DNA of 64,000 nt from assembly GCA_030704615.1 (NCBI GenBank), contig CM060734.1:23932001-23996000 (forward strand), in the 5' to 3' direction. The stretch comes from Takakia lepidozioides (taxonomy: Eukaryota > Streptophyta > Takakiopsida > Takakiales > Takakiaceae). Within the stretch, counting starts at the first letter, position 1; every line of letters starts with the position of its first letter. Below the pieces are notes generated by a model that did no database searches, was not told the origin of the DNA, and saw only the letters and a program-made list of their open reading frames with translations. Below are positions 53,540 through 64,000 of the stretch, in pieces. A program made the position numbers and the translations under genes.

Positions 53540-56300
53540 CACCCATCCCTTCGCTATCCGAGGTGGAAACTCATGGCAGAAAACCCGAGCGCTATAGTGT
53601 ATTGCCCTCCTCACGAGCATAGAGCTACATTTTCGTGCAGATGGGAGATCTGCCGGGTGATGGAGAAATATCACTACGTTTGATACCACCTGAAACCGGG
53701 GTCGGTATTTTTGGAGGAGGAAAGGAAGGATTCAAACGGAGTTGTAGTCGAAAGTATTGTTGTGCTCCACGATGATTTCGACTACGGCAGGGAATGGCGA
53801 GTTCCACCATCGGACAACGTCATATACAGGGTTGTTGGGGACTTCATTTGCCCGCCAAATGCGCCTTCTATCCTAGCGCCTTCCACAAAAGAATCCGCGA
53901 ATCAGAGAGTGGGCACCTCAAAGAGAGAAGTCCACAACGAAGTAAATCCAGAGCCGAACCCATCAATGAAGACGAGCGAGAACCGGGTTGTTCACAACCT
54001 GTCCGACTCCGACGAGGTCATGGAAGTTCCGAGATCATCTTGGAGATCAGGCAAGTCCTCAATGGACATCAGCGGACGAGGGAGTCATATTCCCAGCACG
54101 AACACATCAGTTCGATCCATTCTTGAAATTCTTCAAGGGCTTCACATGGAGGGACACCGCACGGAGCTGGCTGGGCTGGACTACAACAAGTTCGCCATTA
54201 AATCCGTTACATGCCTTCCCGCAGACGTCGACGGTAATATGTTCTTTGAGTTCCCTCCTCGAATGGACTATTCGAGGGCGTCCGGAATGTTGACAGATAT
54301 GGATAGGAAACATGATGGTCATCCTTGGTGCATCACCAAAACCACCAGCATGAAGATACTCGATGGTGTGCGGGTGCGCTACGTTGTATGTGCGGGCGCG
54401 TTGCGGTGTTTCTCCCCAACTTGCTTCCACTTTAAATCCAGAGGTCACAGGAACGAGACGGATTGGACAGGCACAACTCATCAACCATTTTGTGCTCAGG
54501 AGAAGGTTCCAAACTCCACATTTAAGTGTGCGCATTGCAAAGAACCACCACATTGCATGTCTGTTTGTAATGCCAAGCAGTTCTATGTGTTGCACCGTTT
54601 CCCTGACCTCACACGAGCTTGCATACACGTTGGTTCCCATTGTCACAAATTGGCGAGGGGGAACTCGCGGGAGGCTACCCACGAGGCAGAGCAGCTCATT
54701 CAAGAGGAGGTTAGGTTGAGACCTGGTGCCAAACCCAAACAGATACAGCTGCAGACCGCCCATAAGATGGCATTGGCCAGAATTATGTCGGAAGACGGCT
54801 CCGACAGAGTTCCTCTCGATGAGAAGGAAATAGAGGCATTGCTGGAGTCGGTGTCCCACGTCTGTTCACCGAATGTCCGAAACCACATTGTCTCCTACAA
54901 ACAGAAAATTGGGCGTGGCTCGGATATGCACTCCATTCTGGAGGTGAAGCGATGATGTGGATATGGCTACATTCATGGAAATAGGTTTCTTGGACAAGGG
55001 ACTGAGGCAGATCGTTGTTTCATATTCAAAATGTCCACGTGTGGGCTTGGCAGCGGCGTCGAACTGGTCGACCGGATGACGAGTGGGGACTTGTCAAACA
55101 GTTGGGTCATGTTCGACCATATCAAGCGAATTACAAATCACCTGTGGGTGACAATGGTTGCACATGTCTACGACACCCACTGCAGGATGCTCATGACAAT
55201 TGCTATTTGTGAGATGAAAGGAGAGGACACACAATCAGAGATGCTTCTTTGGCAGGGAATAAACAAACAGATGGCTAGGGCGGGATTGCCCCCTCCCAAT
55301 TTCCGTGGTTTCATGGCGGACAACGCACATGCAAATTGGGCTGCCATCCGAAGGGTGTACGGGGAAGACCCCAATGTTCCGATGGAAGGCAAGGAGAGAT
55401 CTTGTGGGTTCCATTTTCTGCCGAGCTTGTCGCAGTACACAACTCGGCTCGTGGCGCCAGATTTCAGAGAGGAGCACCGTTCCATGTGTCTTGCGTGGAA
55501 GCGTGCTCCCACCTTGGATGATGCAGAGACACAATTTGCATGTATACGGGCTTGGTGGACAACGTCAGGTGCTGTAAAGAAATCAAACGAGGGAGCAATG
55601 GTCAGTTGGCTAGCATGGTGGCATTATCGTTGATTCAGGGAATGCCGGAGCCTCCGGGCGTCTGGCCTGTTGCACCGGGTAACAACCTCTCTCAGAATGA
55701 AGCAGATGCTCTTTCTGCAGCATGATTTCGAATGGTGCAACGCACAGACGTCCCGGCCCATTCGTTTCCAGTTCCTCAGACCCAACCATTGCAGACTACT
55801 CGGTCCAGTAGAGACGGATTGGACAATTCTGCACATCCCACAATGCGATTCGGAAGAGTGAAGAGACGACACCCTCCTAACAAGTTGAATGAGACTCGGA
55901 TTGCCAATGCTCTTGGGATGGCTTGCACTATTCAGAGCTCTGTGGACGTACCCCCACCCGGCCTTGGGCGTGTTTATCAGATGGCAACGGTCGGCTCAGC
56001 TGTACGCGACGACGTATACACAATTACGATTGGAGTGGAGCCGACTTGCAATTGTACGGACTTCTCGTTGATGGAAGCAAAGAAGGGGTCAAAGTATTAT
56101 CCGTGCAAGCATCTGTATTACATTTACTTGAAGAGGTTGAGGATGAACTTGACCATTGATGACTTTATTCATGCACTCGCGTTGAGCGTGAACGAGCTGC
56201 ACAAACTCCTCAGCCGGGATTCCAGAAATCATTGATGGGGAAAAGGGAATCCACCATATGGTTATTTGCAATTGCATTTTGATGCATTAGACTTTGTTTT
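53540..56300 (+). mobile_element. MULE-like DNA transposon with SWIM zinc finger (ends not found)
   Basis: Three collinear frames code a transposase-like protein of ~840 residues. I could not identify terminal inverted repeats or a target duplication, so the limits are approximate. Kyakuja/Zisupton-type transposases also carry extra zinc motifs and are an alternative assignment. Confidence 0.65.
53711..56235 (+). pseudogene. Transposase: N-terminal Cys/His region, DDE-like core, SWIM finger
   Basis: Part 1 (53711-54955) has an Asp/Glu/Ser-rich start, then Cys/His-rich modules (CAGALRCFSPTCFHFKSRGH, then CAHCKEPPHCMSVC and CIHVGSHCHKL). A TGA at 54953 is followed in the same frame by YIHGNRFLGQGTEADR and part 2 (to 55633). 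There VAHVYDTHCRMLMTIAICEM and FRGFMADNAHANWAAIRRVY give candidate catalytic Asp residues, followed by ERSCGFHF. After a frameshift, part 3 ends with a SWIM zinc finger at 56047 (CNCTDFSLMEAKKGSKYYPC, then KH), a hallmark of MULE transposases. Two stops and one shift mark it as inactive. It would cut and paste DNA in the nucleus. Confidence 0.72.
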
Positions 56301-56500
56301 GCAGTGTAATGAATTGCACCCCAAAACTCCTGGAATGATACAGACAATATTAAAGTGGTCTTTTAAACACTAGGGACTGTTGGATATCCGTTGACGTCCA
56401 GTGGCAATTCAATGTCGAAACAGAATCAATACAAAGATGGTGGCAGGAAAAATTTGCAAATCTTCCAGAAGACTGAGTTCCAACAGTTGCAGTTGAGGGG
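56300..56500. other. 3' flank of the transposase, nothing recognised
   Basis: No coding or repeat feature seen. Confidence 0.3.
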
Positions 56501-56504
56501 GCCA

Positions 56505-56835
56505 TTTTTAGAAAAATGGTGCCGAATTTCCCTTTTTTGGGCCGAAAACTGGCTAAGTCCCAACATTGTCTGGAAACGATGTCTGGAAACGATGGCGCCG
56601 AATTTCCAGTTACATGGCCCAGAACTGCCCAACATTTGTGCAATGCCCGGCACCATGTACCAAAATTCGGCGCCACATTTTCAAATTTTGGGCTTACACT
56701 TCAATGAAGTTGGGACCTATAACCGCAAAATTCGGCACCATTTTTCGCCGGAGACACCTATCACCGCGCATTACGTCGCCGATTTTTCTGCTTGCGGAAC
56801 CTATTACCGCGAAATTCAGCGCCATTTTTGCAGAT
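56505..56835. repeat. Cluster of GGCGCCGAATTT / AAATTCGGCGCC words
   Basis: Five related words in both orientations: GGTGCCGAATTTCC (56518), GGCGCCGAATTTCC (56592), AAAATTCGGCGCCAC (56662), AAAATTCGGCACCATTTTT (56727) and GAAATTCAGCGCCATTTTT (56808). Spacing is 65-80 bp. The first two are inverted relative to the last three, so they could pair. Confidence 0.7.
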
Positions 56836-56879
56836 GTCGCTCGGAATTCGCATGAGCGGAAGACGAAATATCATGAGCA

Positions 56880-57070
56880 CGGCTCTCAAAACTACAATTT
56901 CTACTTCAAACAATGAAAATTATATTGGTTTTTTTTTTTAAAAAAAAATTTACACATCCCATTAAAATAATATTTTTAATGTTTTTTATTTGCAGAATTT
57001 GTACTTCTGCTCATGAAAACCGATTGTCTTACTTACTCCGCTCATGCCGCTCATGCTCATGAAATAGCTA
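56880..57070. other. AT-rich spacer
   Basis: T and A runs (56933-56952) and repeated GCTCATG words at 57010-57062. No gene. Confidence 0.4.
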
Positions 57071-58344
57071 ACCTCTGGAGAGAGGGGAGTGAATAGAGTC
57101 CATTGTATTTCGAAGCAAGGTGTTTGAGGAGCTCTTGAAAGATTAGCCCAAGACGTCCAGGATCGTTGAGGGCCTCTAGAAGTTGTGAGCCTAGGGTGCG
57201 GGCATATGAGATAATTAAGGGGCTAGATCATATACCGTAGTTATCCTCCGGAAGCTGAGTGAGAGCATTTGGGGTACTGGTGGGTAAGCCACATATTCGT
57301 TTGGTTAGTTGGATAATATTTTTGTCAAGTTGTTTGATGTCGGGTAAAGATAAGGGGGCCGGGTGGAAGACATATTGGGCTTGTGGTTTGAGTGTTTTTT
57401 GGATGATAGCTAGTTTGGGACAGATGGATATTGGGGATTTGAGCAATGCTAAACTGTTGTTGGTTAGTTTGGCAATTGTTGTGCTCTTCTGTATGTGCCT
57501 GGTGAGTGAAAGGGACTAATTGAATGCCAAAATATGTGTAAGGTTCGTCTAGCCCCATGAAGGGGAAGGGTTTGTGTTGGTAGTATGTGGAGCTTACAGT
57601 TGGAGGCTATCGTGGATTTTGTGAATTTGCTGCGATGAGTGGCTACAGTGGCACGCATTTATGTAGGCTAAGCTCCATACCAGATGGTTGAAGCGGGATA
57701 GTTTGTCAACCTGACGGTTAAGGTGTTGAGGTTTGTTTGCAAGAATGGCAAGGTCGTCGGCATATGCGGCTGCAGAGATTTCATTAGCAGAGGTTTTGTA
57801 TTGGTATCCTAAGTTGCCGCGAGCCAACTCTTAATAGGGATTCGAGAAAAATGATAAATAGGTAGGGGCTCAGTGTGTCCCCTTGGATAGTGCCTCACAG
57901 TATGGGGATAGGAGAGGTAGAGCCATAATAGGAGCCGAAGTACTCGGTGGTGTTGTTAGTGTAGATATTACCAATGAGTTGTATAGCATCGGTAGGGTAG
58001 CCTAGATCTGTCATGATGGCAAGTAAGCGTGGGCGGTCCAAGGATCCCAAGGCGTTTTTAAAGTCAATGTAGAGGAGATAAATGTCTTGTTTGGTAAGTT
58101 TCGCGTCTTCTAGAGCAGATATAACATATTGGATTTGTCTGGTAGTGCTACGTGTAGCTCGGAAACCTTCTTGGGGGTCACTTAGAATACGATGTTGTTT
58201 GCCATAGTTAGAGAGCATCGTGGTTAGTGTACTTGTGAATAACTTGTATGTAGTGTTTGCAAGGGCTATGGGCCTGTAGTTGCTAAGATCAGTGGGGTCA
58301 CCCTTTTTAAATAATAGGATGGTCCGGCTATGCTTCCAGGTCAT
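57070..58344 (-). pseudogene. LINE reverse transcriptase, 3' part, second copy
   Basis: Minus strand from 58344 (TWKHSRTILLFKKGDPTDLS, NYRPIALANTTYKLFTS, LLYIDFKNALGSLDRPRLL) through a frame change near 57890 to ISAAAYADDLAILANKPQHL (57745) and a broken C-terminus toward 57070. It is the same family as 40190-42818. The frame lacks the segment preceding WKHSRT. Confidence 0.88.
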
Positions 58345-58381
58345 CTACAACACAAGAAATGACTAAGAGTGTCCTAGCCAC

Positions 58382-59147
58382 ATGCTCTGTTCCCCCCGAC
58401 CTCCCTCAGACCACACAATCAAGCAAAATGGAGGATATCTCACACGTACACAAAAACAAGAATGGACCTCCCACCTTAACACCTACCACACCATACGTCG
58501 TGCTCTCACCATTATAAACACCTCACCCATGACTCATCCTTCTAATAACTGGAGAACTGACCCTCGCATAAACCACTTAAATACTATACCTACCTGCCAA
58601 CCACTTATGCCCCCACCCGATGACCCATCCACCCTCCCTCGTTGGATTGCCTCCATCTCTAGGTTGGGGCGTGAAGCCAAAAAAACTACTTACATTATTA
58701 CAAAACAAAAAGCCACCGACAACCACAAGAAATTTGTCGCCTCCTTTGGCCAGCTACTTCATGATCATCCTAAAAGAGCCCACAAAGCCATCTTCAATCC
58801 TGCAATCAACCCACCTATCGATTGTCTTAAACACCGATTAAGCCACTTGCTAAGCAAACCGGACGATATCAAAAATGAAATCTGGCTCCAAGCCTCGAAA
58901 TCCTACACACCCACCGTGGCTAACTGTTTATATCCTAACCAACATACACCCATTGTTTATGTAGAGTCAAACACTACCCATGGCATGATCTTGACGGCTT
59001 TTTACTAGAAAAGCGAGGCTCCCCCACAGACCGTATTCTTGACCTATTCACAGCAGACCTATATGACTCCTGCCTGAAAGCACTATCCAAAGCAAAGGCC
59101 CCGGGCCCGGATCTCATTCCCAACTCCATTCTACGAGTGGCCAAGTA
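58382..59147 (+). pseudogene. LINE ORF2 linker segment, inverted relative to its RT
   Basis: Plus-strand frame (IKQNGGYLTRTQKQEWTS, FVASFGQLLHDHPKRAHKA, CLKHRLSHLLSKPDDIK, then after a frame slip RILDLFTADLYDSC and SKAKAPGPDLIPNSIL). The end matches the N-terminal edge of the RT in the copy at 42818. It is therefore the piece that should precede the RT at 58344, but it lies in the opposite orientation. Confidence 0.82.
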
Positions 59148-59150
59148 GTG

Positions 59151-59640
59151 CTATGTCCCTATTGAAGTCTCTTGCGAGTATGATATGATAATGCTTGTAG
59201 TAATAATGTGAGAGATAATGGTGAGTATGTCTGGGATGAGGGGTAGGTTGTCTGTATTTGAAGTACGAGGGTAATAGGGCACAATGCGGGGAGGTGTAAT
59301 TGGATAATTTGAAGGTGAGACCGGAGGGGGAGGTGGTGGTGGTGGGGGAGTGGTTAGTGCAGAGGATACCAAGTGCGACTCCGCCCCTAATGGGTTTGTA
59401 TGGCGCAGAACGTCGTGAAAGGCATTGTTGGGCCGTTGGGGGTTACCATACAAAAGGTAATTGGGTAGAATTTTATTTATATAAGAACTAGTGGTATTGG
59501 TGGTGTGTAGCTTGGTTTCTTGTAGGAGTAAGATGTGGGGCAGTGTAGTGTCGATGAGAAGTTGGAGCATTCCCACACACGAATGTTGCCCCCCCACCTC
59601 AATGCCCCTGCCAATGCCCTCACTACACCATGCCACTGGA
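59151..59640 (-). pseudogene. LINE endonuclease N-terminal fragment
   Basis: On the minus strand LQLLIDTTLPHILLLQETKL has the QETK motif (catalytic Glu) of the AP-type endonuclease that opens LINE ORF2. A poly-Pro run and Ser/Thr/Ile-rich sequence follow. It is the opposite orientation to both neighbours and is truncated after about 160 residues. Confidence 0.6.
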
Positions 59641-59659
59641 TTAATTCACGCCAGACCCA

Positions 59660-62183
59660 ACCCACTGCAACATTAGCGCATCAGCCGTCTTTGCCCCACC
59701 AAATTACTTGCATACACAAAGCACGAGACCACCCAAGCTGGCAATGCAGTAACTGTAATGCCCAATCTCCGTTGCAACTTGTTGGCAACCCACACTATCT
59801 CACCGCCACCACAAAGCAAATTCCATACATAAAGGCCAGTACCGCACTTACCCACCCACCCACTAAGTACACTCCTCCTTCCCACTATCTCTCACGCCTC
59901 TCCCCTCCTAGCTCCATTGCTCCACCACAACATACCTCCATGCTTGTATCACTCTAAACCAAGTAGCACCCTGAACCAAGTTCGTGTCAACAGTAGACCC
60001 CCTGCTCAACAGGCTTAGCACCCCATAGGCTGCACACCCTCAACCTCTACACTCTAGTGAAACAAGATACGGCCAAGATGAGCAACGAAGACGAAGGCTC
60101 TGCTCAGTTGAGCCAATTGAAGAAGACAAAGAGGTCAGTGACATGCACGTCTCCGATGAGCAATACTTTGCTGACGACCAAGTACTACAACCCAGGTCCG
60201 CCCGAGACCCAATAGAGATCACCAATGAAGAGGTCAACTCGCCCCAGGAAATGCGATCATCCAAGGCCGATTTCTCTCCCCAACGAGGAGCCCCTCCGCC
60301 TACAATATCCAGCATGCCAGCAAGGGCGGTTCATGCCAGCCCCAACCTCAAGCGACTTTCCAACACCGTCAATAGTGACGAAGGCAGCTCACACTCCGAA
60401 CCCAAGAAATCCAGGGGCCCCCCCTCAAACGAACATCCGCCAATTCTTGAAGGCACTAACTCCCAGCCCTCGCCGCAACTGTGGATGGGCTATCAGGTCC
60501 TCCAGCAACATGCGTTGGACACGAAATTGCCCATAAGCTCCGACAGCTCGGGCTAAAGGCCTCCAAAATCCATGAACTCATGTACTGCTTGAAAGTTTTT
60601 CCCCACGTACCACAATTATATTTCCCTGCCACTAGACCAGATGGGAAAGATGCTGTACCCACTCACCCAGCTTCCAAAGGGCACAAACGTTGACCCTGAA
60701 TCGGGTCTGTCTGCAATACCACATCACATAATCATACGATTTGACAAGGATACAGACATGCCCAAGGAGCAGGCTCTATACCGTGCAAAGAAAAGGTTCG
60801 CAGATATGAACATCCCCTTGGGGAATGTTTTGTACTCCCCAATCACGGCATACACCAAACATGCAAGCAAATTATGGTTAGGGTTACTCAAAGTCGAGCT
60901 GCTGAACCCGGCAACTGACGGGATTGCGCTGCTCAAGGGCAACAGGGCCTTTGTTATGGAGATGGCTTCTGGGATCAAGCTGCAAGGTAAAATTGAAAAG
61001 GCCTTTGACCTGCTGGCATCCCCGGAGTACCTCTCTCTTTACTTGAACAGTGAGACACTGCTGGGCACCATCAGTTACAAGCTCACAATGCACTTCATCA
61101 TGGAAACGTACTACTACGGTGACGAGTTCGAAATGCCCTGACAAAAAGTTCTGTTTTATTTACTTAGCTGCCGTGGATACAAAAAAACGCATGCTGGAAA
61201 TGGGAGTCCGCATCGACCACACCTTCATCAGGCCGCAGGTGCGTACCCGCTGAGGCAACACGACAGGTTTTGCCACCACCCCCCAGGAGATAGTGGCAGA
61301 GAGGGATGCACTTACGCTTGATGTAAAAAGCTTGCACCCGTTACACTCCCAGGAGGTTATAGAAGCTGCTCTCAGGGATGCCTTCGGCAAAGATAACATC
61401 ATTCAAGTCTATTTCAGCAGAATCGCCCCAATGGAGAAAACCAAACACTCAGGCATGGCACTCATCACCTGCAAGAATCCCAACATATACACGCAGTGGT
61501 GTAACAAGCCCCCGACACAGGTGCTAGGCAGGCTGGTGAAATTCGAGCCACACACAAATAGCCTGAACGGCTCAGCACCCCCTGCCAACGAAATTCTGGA
61601 GCGCCTCCGAGTCACCATTATAAATCAAGCCCTGGCAGATACCGTCAACTCTATCAGCATTAAAACGGATCCGGGCCTCTGCAAAGGTCATGATACCATG
61701 ATGCTAGAAATAGACAGAAAGCTCACGGAACATGCCATCACCATCAAAACCGACATTAGAGGCGAGCTGGCTGCTATGGAATCTAGGGTGGCCGTCACCA
61801 TGGCAGCGCAACAAGAGGAGAATCACTCCTATCTAGTCTCTCTACAAGACTCTATCACAAAGAATCTGGGGGCCAATTTGGCCAACTTCTACAACCATGC
61901 GAACATGGTGTTAGACAAGCTCCCACTCCCACCCAGCAAGGTCACCATTTCCACGGGGCAAGGTGGCTCCAGCAACCCACCAGCCAGCCAAAACGGGGAA
62001 TTCCGGCCAATGGCCCTTCTTGCGCTGCAGCATGAGGGCCCTCATAAGTTGGGCACTGCTGGCCTCCTTGGCACTCAGCCTGCACCCGTGCCTGGGAGGC
62101 AAGGGCCCCCCGAGGCCCAGCACGCCACAGACACTACAAAAGGTGATTCCAATACCATGATAGCCAAGCACCCGAATGCGTAA
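59660..62183 (+). pseudogene. LINE ORF1-like region
   Basis: Plus-strand frames in series. One part has a short Cys motif (DHPSWQCSNCNAQSP, 59735) like a RanBP2-type zinc ribbon. An acidic/Pro-rich part follows at 60143-60556 and a folded-looking part at 60641-61141 (PHHIIIRFDKDTDMPKEQAL, KLWLGLLKVELLNP). Then 61293-62183 is a 296-codon frame with an RRM-like start (EVIEAALRDAFGKDNIIQVY, KHSGMALITCKNPN) and a helical middle (RGELAAMESRVAVTMAAQQE). This combination fits ORF1 proteins of plant LINEs, which bind element RNA. Frames change at about 60556, 60641 and 61141-61293. Confidence 0.55.
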
Positions 62184-62401
62184 ACACAAAGAACACCCCT
62201 GCTCACCATATTACAACCTTTGGGCTACCCCCCAACAGTTGCCCAACACTTGCTACAGCCCTATCTAAACTCAAGACTTTCTCCGCCCCACAACTCATTT
62301 TCTCACTTGTCGTAACCATCTCCCCTCTACCAGAAATATGCAACGGATATTTTAACTCTCACTCGATCTCCAAAATCCGATCTCTCCTACGTCAACTAAG
62401 C

Positions 62402-62920
62402 TTGATGCCACCACTCTCTACTGAATACATGGCCCCCTCGCACTACTTAGCCGAGATCCATGCTTCCCTCAAACTACTTGACTCCCAAACCGGGGTTGTT
62501 CATAATATCTTGGGGGACCAACTGGCATCGGTCTCCACATTGTACCACGACCACAACCACATCACTCGCAAATTCCCATTCCTCTCTATAGACATTATTA
62601 CCACCACACTCAATGCAACCACCCCGATACCTGGATACGACCCTCCAGCCACACAAAACAGTCCCACTGACCCCCCTACCCCCCCCTCGCCCAGACATGA
62701 TCCCCCCACTTCCGAACTTGATCCTAGTACCCTCAGGGTGATGCTATTCTGTGAACAGATCCCGCGAGCAGAAAATTTCGTGAGCAGAAATCTGCTCACG
62801 CTTCAGGATCTGCCCACCTATAACCGCGGATGCCTACTCGACTTAGAAGACCTATTACTGCGCAGAGTGGCCAGTATTACAAGCTCGGTTATGGATGCTG
62901 CTGGGATGAATGAGGGATGA
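62402..62920 (+). pseudogene. ORF fragment following LINE ORF1, unknown
   Basis: A 172-codon plus-strand frame (HYLAEIHASLKLLDSQTGVV, FLSIDIITTTLNATTPIPG, a Pro-rich middle, then LLTLQDLPTYNRGCLLDLED). It continues the orientation and composition of the ORF1 region, so it probably belongs to the same element, but no domain is recognised. GATGAATGAGG repeats follow at 62900. Confidence 0.3.
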
Positions 62921-63181
62921 ATGAGGGATGTCTGTCTGTATGATCAATGAGACATGGATGAATGAAATAAATGCAATAATACAAAGTTGTTTTGTAGTAG
63001 TAGCTCCGAAATCCCCCGAGCTCCGAAATCCTTTAAACCATGCTTGTCTTGCTTGCAAATCAATTGTGAAAGTGCAGTGTATATTGCCAACAATGAATCC
63101 ACATTGTTTTGTTGATTGAGGAGGAATTACTTGTCATTTTTCCAGGTATCCAAGGTTGAGAGAGAGGCTCACACCCAAATC

Positions 63182-63975
63182 TAAGTTTTTCCGTTGAATT
63201 GTCATGTGCTAACAGGGGCTACGAATTAAGCTGGCGTTGAGGACAGCTTAATGCCTGTTTCCCTGCGTACATGCTGATCGGTAAGGATAAATGTTGTAGC
63301 AGTCATCCATGGTTCAATTTTTCATCCCGGGAGTCTAGGCCTCACAAGTTCTGGTTTTGCCCTGATGACATTCAGCGTTGTGTGATGGGGACTTGTCGGG
63401 ATTCAGTCATCACTAAGCCTCAAATTCCAGCCGTGTGGCCAGTGAAGGTGGGAACATGTCTGTCGAAGCAAGAAATTGAGATGCTTAAGGATGTCGGGTT
63501 TCGTCTTCCAAGAGGCCCAACTGTCATAATACCAGCTTCATGTCGGGGTTCGCAATCTGCATTCCCCCCACGTCCACCACATGGGAACAACTGGCCTACG
63601 AAACGAAATAGAAAAGTGGTCCGTCGTGGTGAGGCAGGTCCCAAAAACCAGTGCAAAATGGAGTCAGCAAGAACCCTACATCCATTTATCTTTCGGGTGA
63701 ATTTTTTTGGGGTTGTTGGTTTTTTCCATGAATTGTCATGTGGCAACACGTACTGGGAATTAAGATGTCGTTGACGACACCTTAATCCCCACCACCTGCA
63801 CACACACCGCCTTACTGCCAAGGCTTCTTCGCCTTGAATTTTTTTTGGGTTGAATTTTTTTCGGGAGAATTTTTTTGGGGATTTTGGTTTTTCCATGAGT
63901 TGTCATGTGCCAACTCGTACTGGGAATTAAGATGTCGTTGACGACACCTTAATCCCGAGCACCTGCACACACACC
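63182..63975. repeat. Three hairpin-bearing direct repeats
   Basis: Each unit has TTGTCATGTG, a short spacer and an inverted repeat. Stems: 63225-63252 (ATTAAGCTG / CAGCTTAAT), 63759-63786 and 63926-63953 (ATTAAGATGTCGT / ACGACACCTTAAT). Units 2 and 3 are also followed by ACCTGCACACACACC and are close copies; unit 1 is diverged. T-rich GAATTTTTTT runs precede units 2 and 3. Confidence 0.82.
63271..63700 (+). CDS. Unknown ORF
   Basis: Open frame whose first ~110 residues look protein-like (RPHKFWFCPDDIQRCVMGTC, VWPVKVGTCLSKQEIEMLKD, VGFRLPRGPTVIIPA) and then become basic. No family recognised. It lies between two hairpin repeats that may be transposon parts, so it could be an internal exon of the same element. 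The true end is unclear because the tail runs into repeat sequence after 63700. Confidence 0.3.
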
Positions 63976-64000
63976 ATGGTTCATTCACGTCGCTCATTTT

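Noticed and set aside
63000-63997. CRISPR-like array at the right edge.
   Set aside because: Only three irregularly spaced hairpin repeats and no uniform spacers; the context is eukaryotic.

Overview
The window looks like nuclear DNA of a streptophyte (plant-lineage) organism with a large, transposon-dense genome. A charophyte alga of the Chara type is my best guess. The reasons are: a plant-type exportin-7, a ribosomal protein eL38 exon with plant telo-box promoter motifs, GT-AG introns, plant transposon families (Ty1/copia, Ty3, CACTA, SWIM-containing MULE-like, LINE) and, above all, a Ty3 retrotransposon carrying a cytosine methyltransferase, a combination reported from charophytes. Species assignment is inference.

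Layout. 1-11 kb: a possible 422-codon host gene (1309-2577, -) with an OCTOPUS-like Cys/His start; the main exon of eL38 (RPL38, -) diverging over about 270 bp from a five-exon WASH complex subunit 3 (WASHC3/CCDC53) gene (+); a 5'-truncated copia element (-). 11-16 kb: exportin-7 (XPO7, +), with a clean first half and several frame breaks in the second half. 16-31 kb: a TATA promoter with an unknown ORF, LINE scraps, unknown broken ORFs, a 120-bp tandem array, and several hairpin-forming repeat clusters.

31-44.6 kb: a long inverted repeat beside a CACTA (En/Spm) transposase, one arm split by a complete-looking but RT-less LTR retrotransposon with 4-bp target duplication and initiator-Met primer site; a LINE RT (-); a broken multi-exon gene (-) whose intron holds three near-identical 22-bp palindromes.

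44.6-53.5 kb: the most interesting element, a Ty3 retrotransposon with the order gag - zinc knuckle - DNMT3-like C5 methyltransferase - RT - (RNase H deleted) - integrase - PHD finger, and LTRs holding an ACTAGT-rich minisatellite. Most parts share one reading frame, so it was probably one polyprotein. It is now inactivated: in-frame TAG stops sit where CAG is expected, the methyltransferase Cys is Tyr, and the second integrase Asp is Asn. This suggests decay by deamination of methylated cytosine.

53.5-64 kb: a SWIM zinc-finger MULE-like transposase, a LINE broken into pieces of alternating orientation (RT -, linker +, endonuclease -, ORF1 +), an unknown ORF and three hairpin-bearing repeats at the right edge. 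The host genes do not form an operon or pathway; the rest of the window is layers of nested and decayed mobile DNA.
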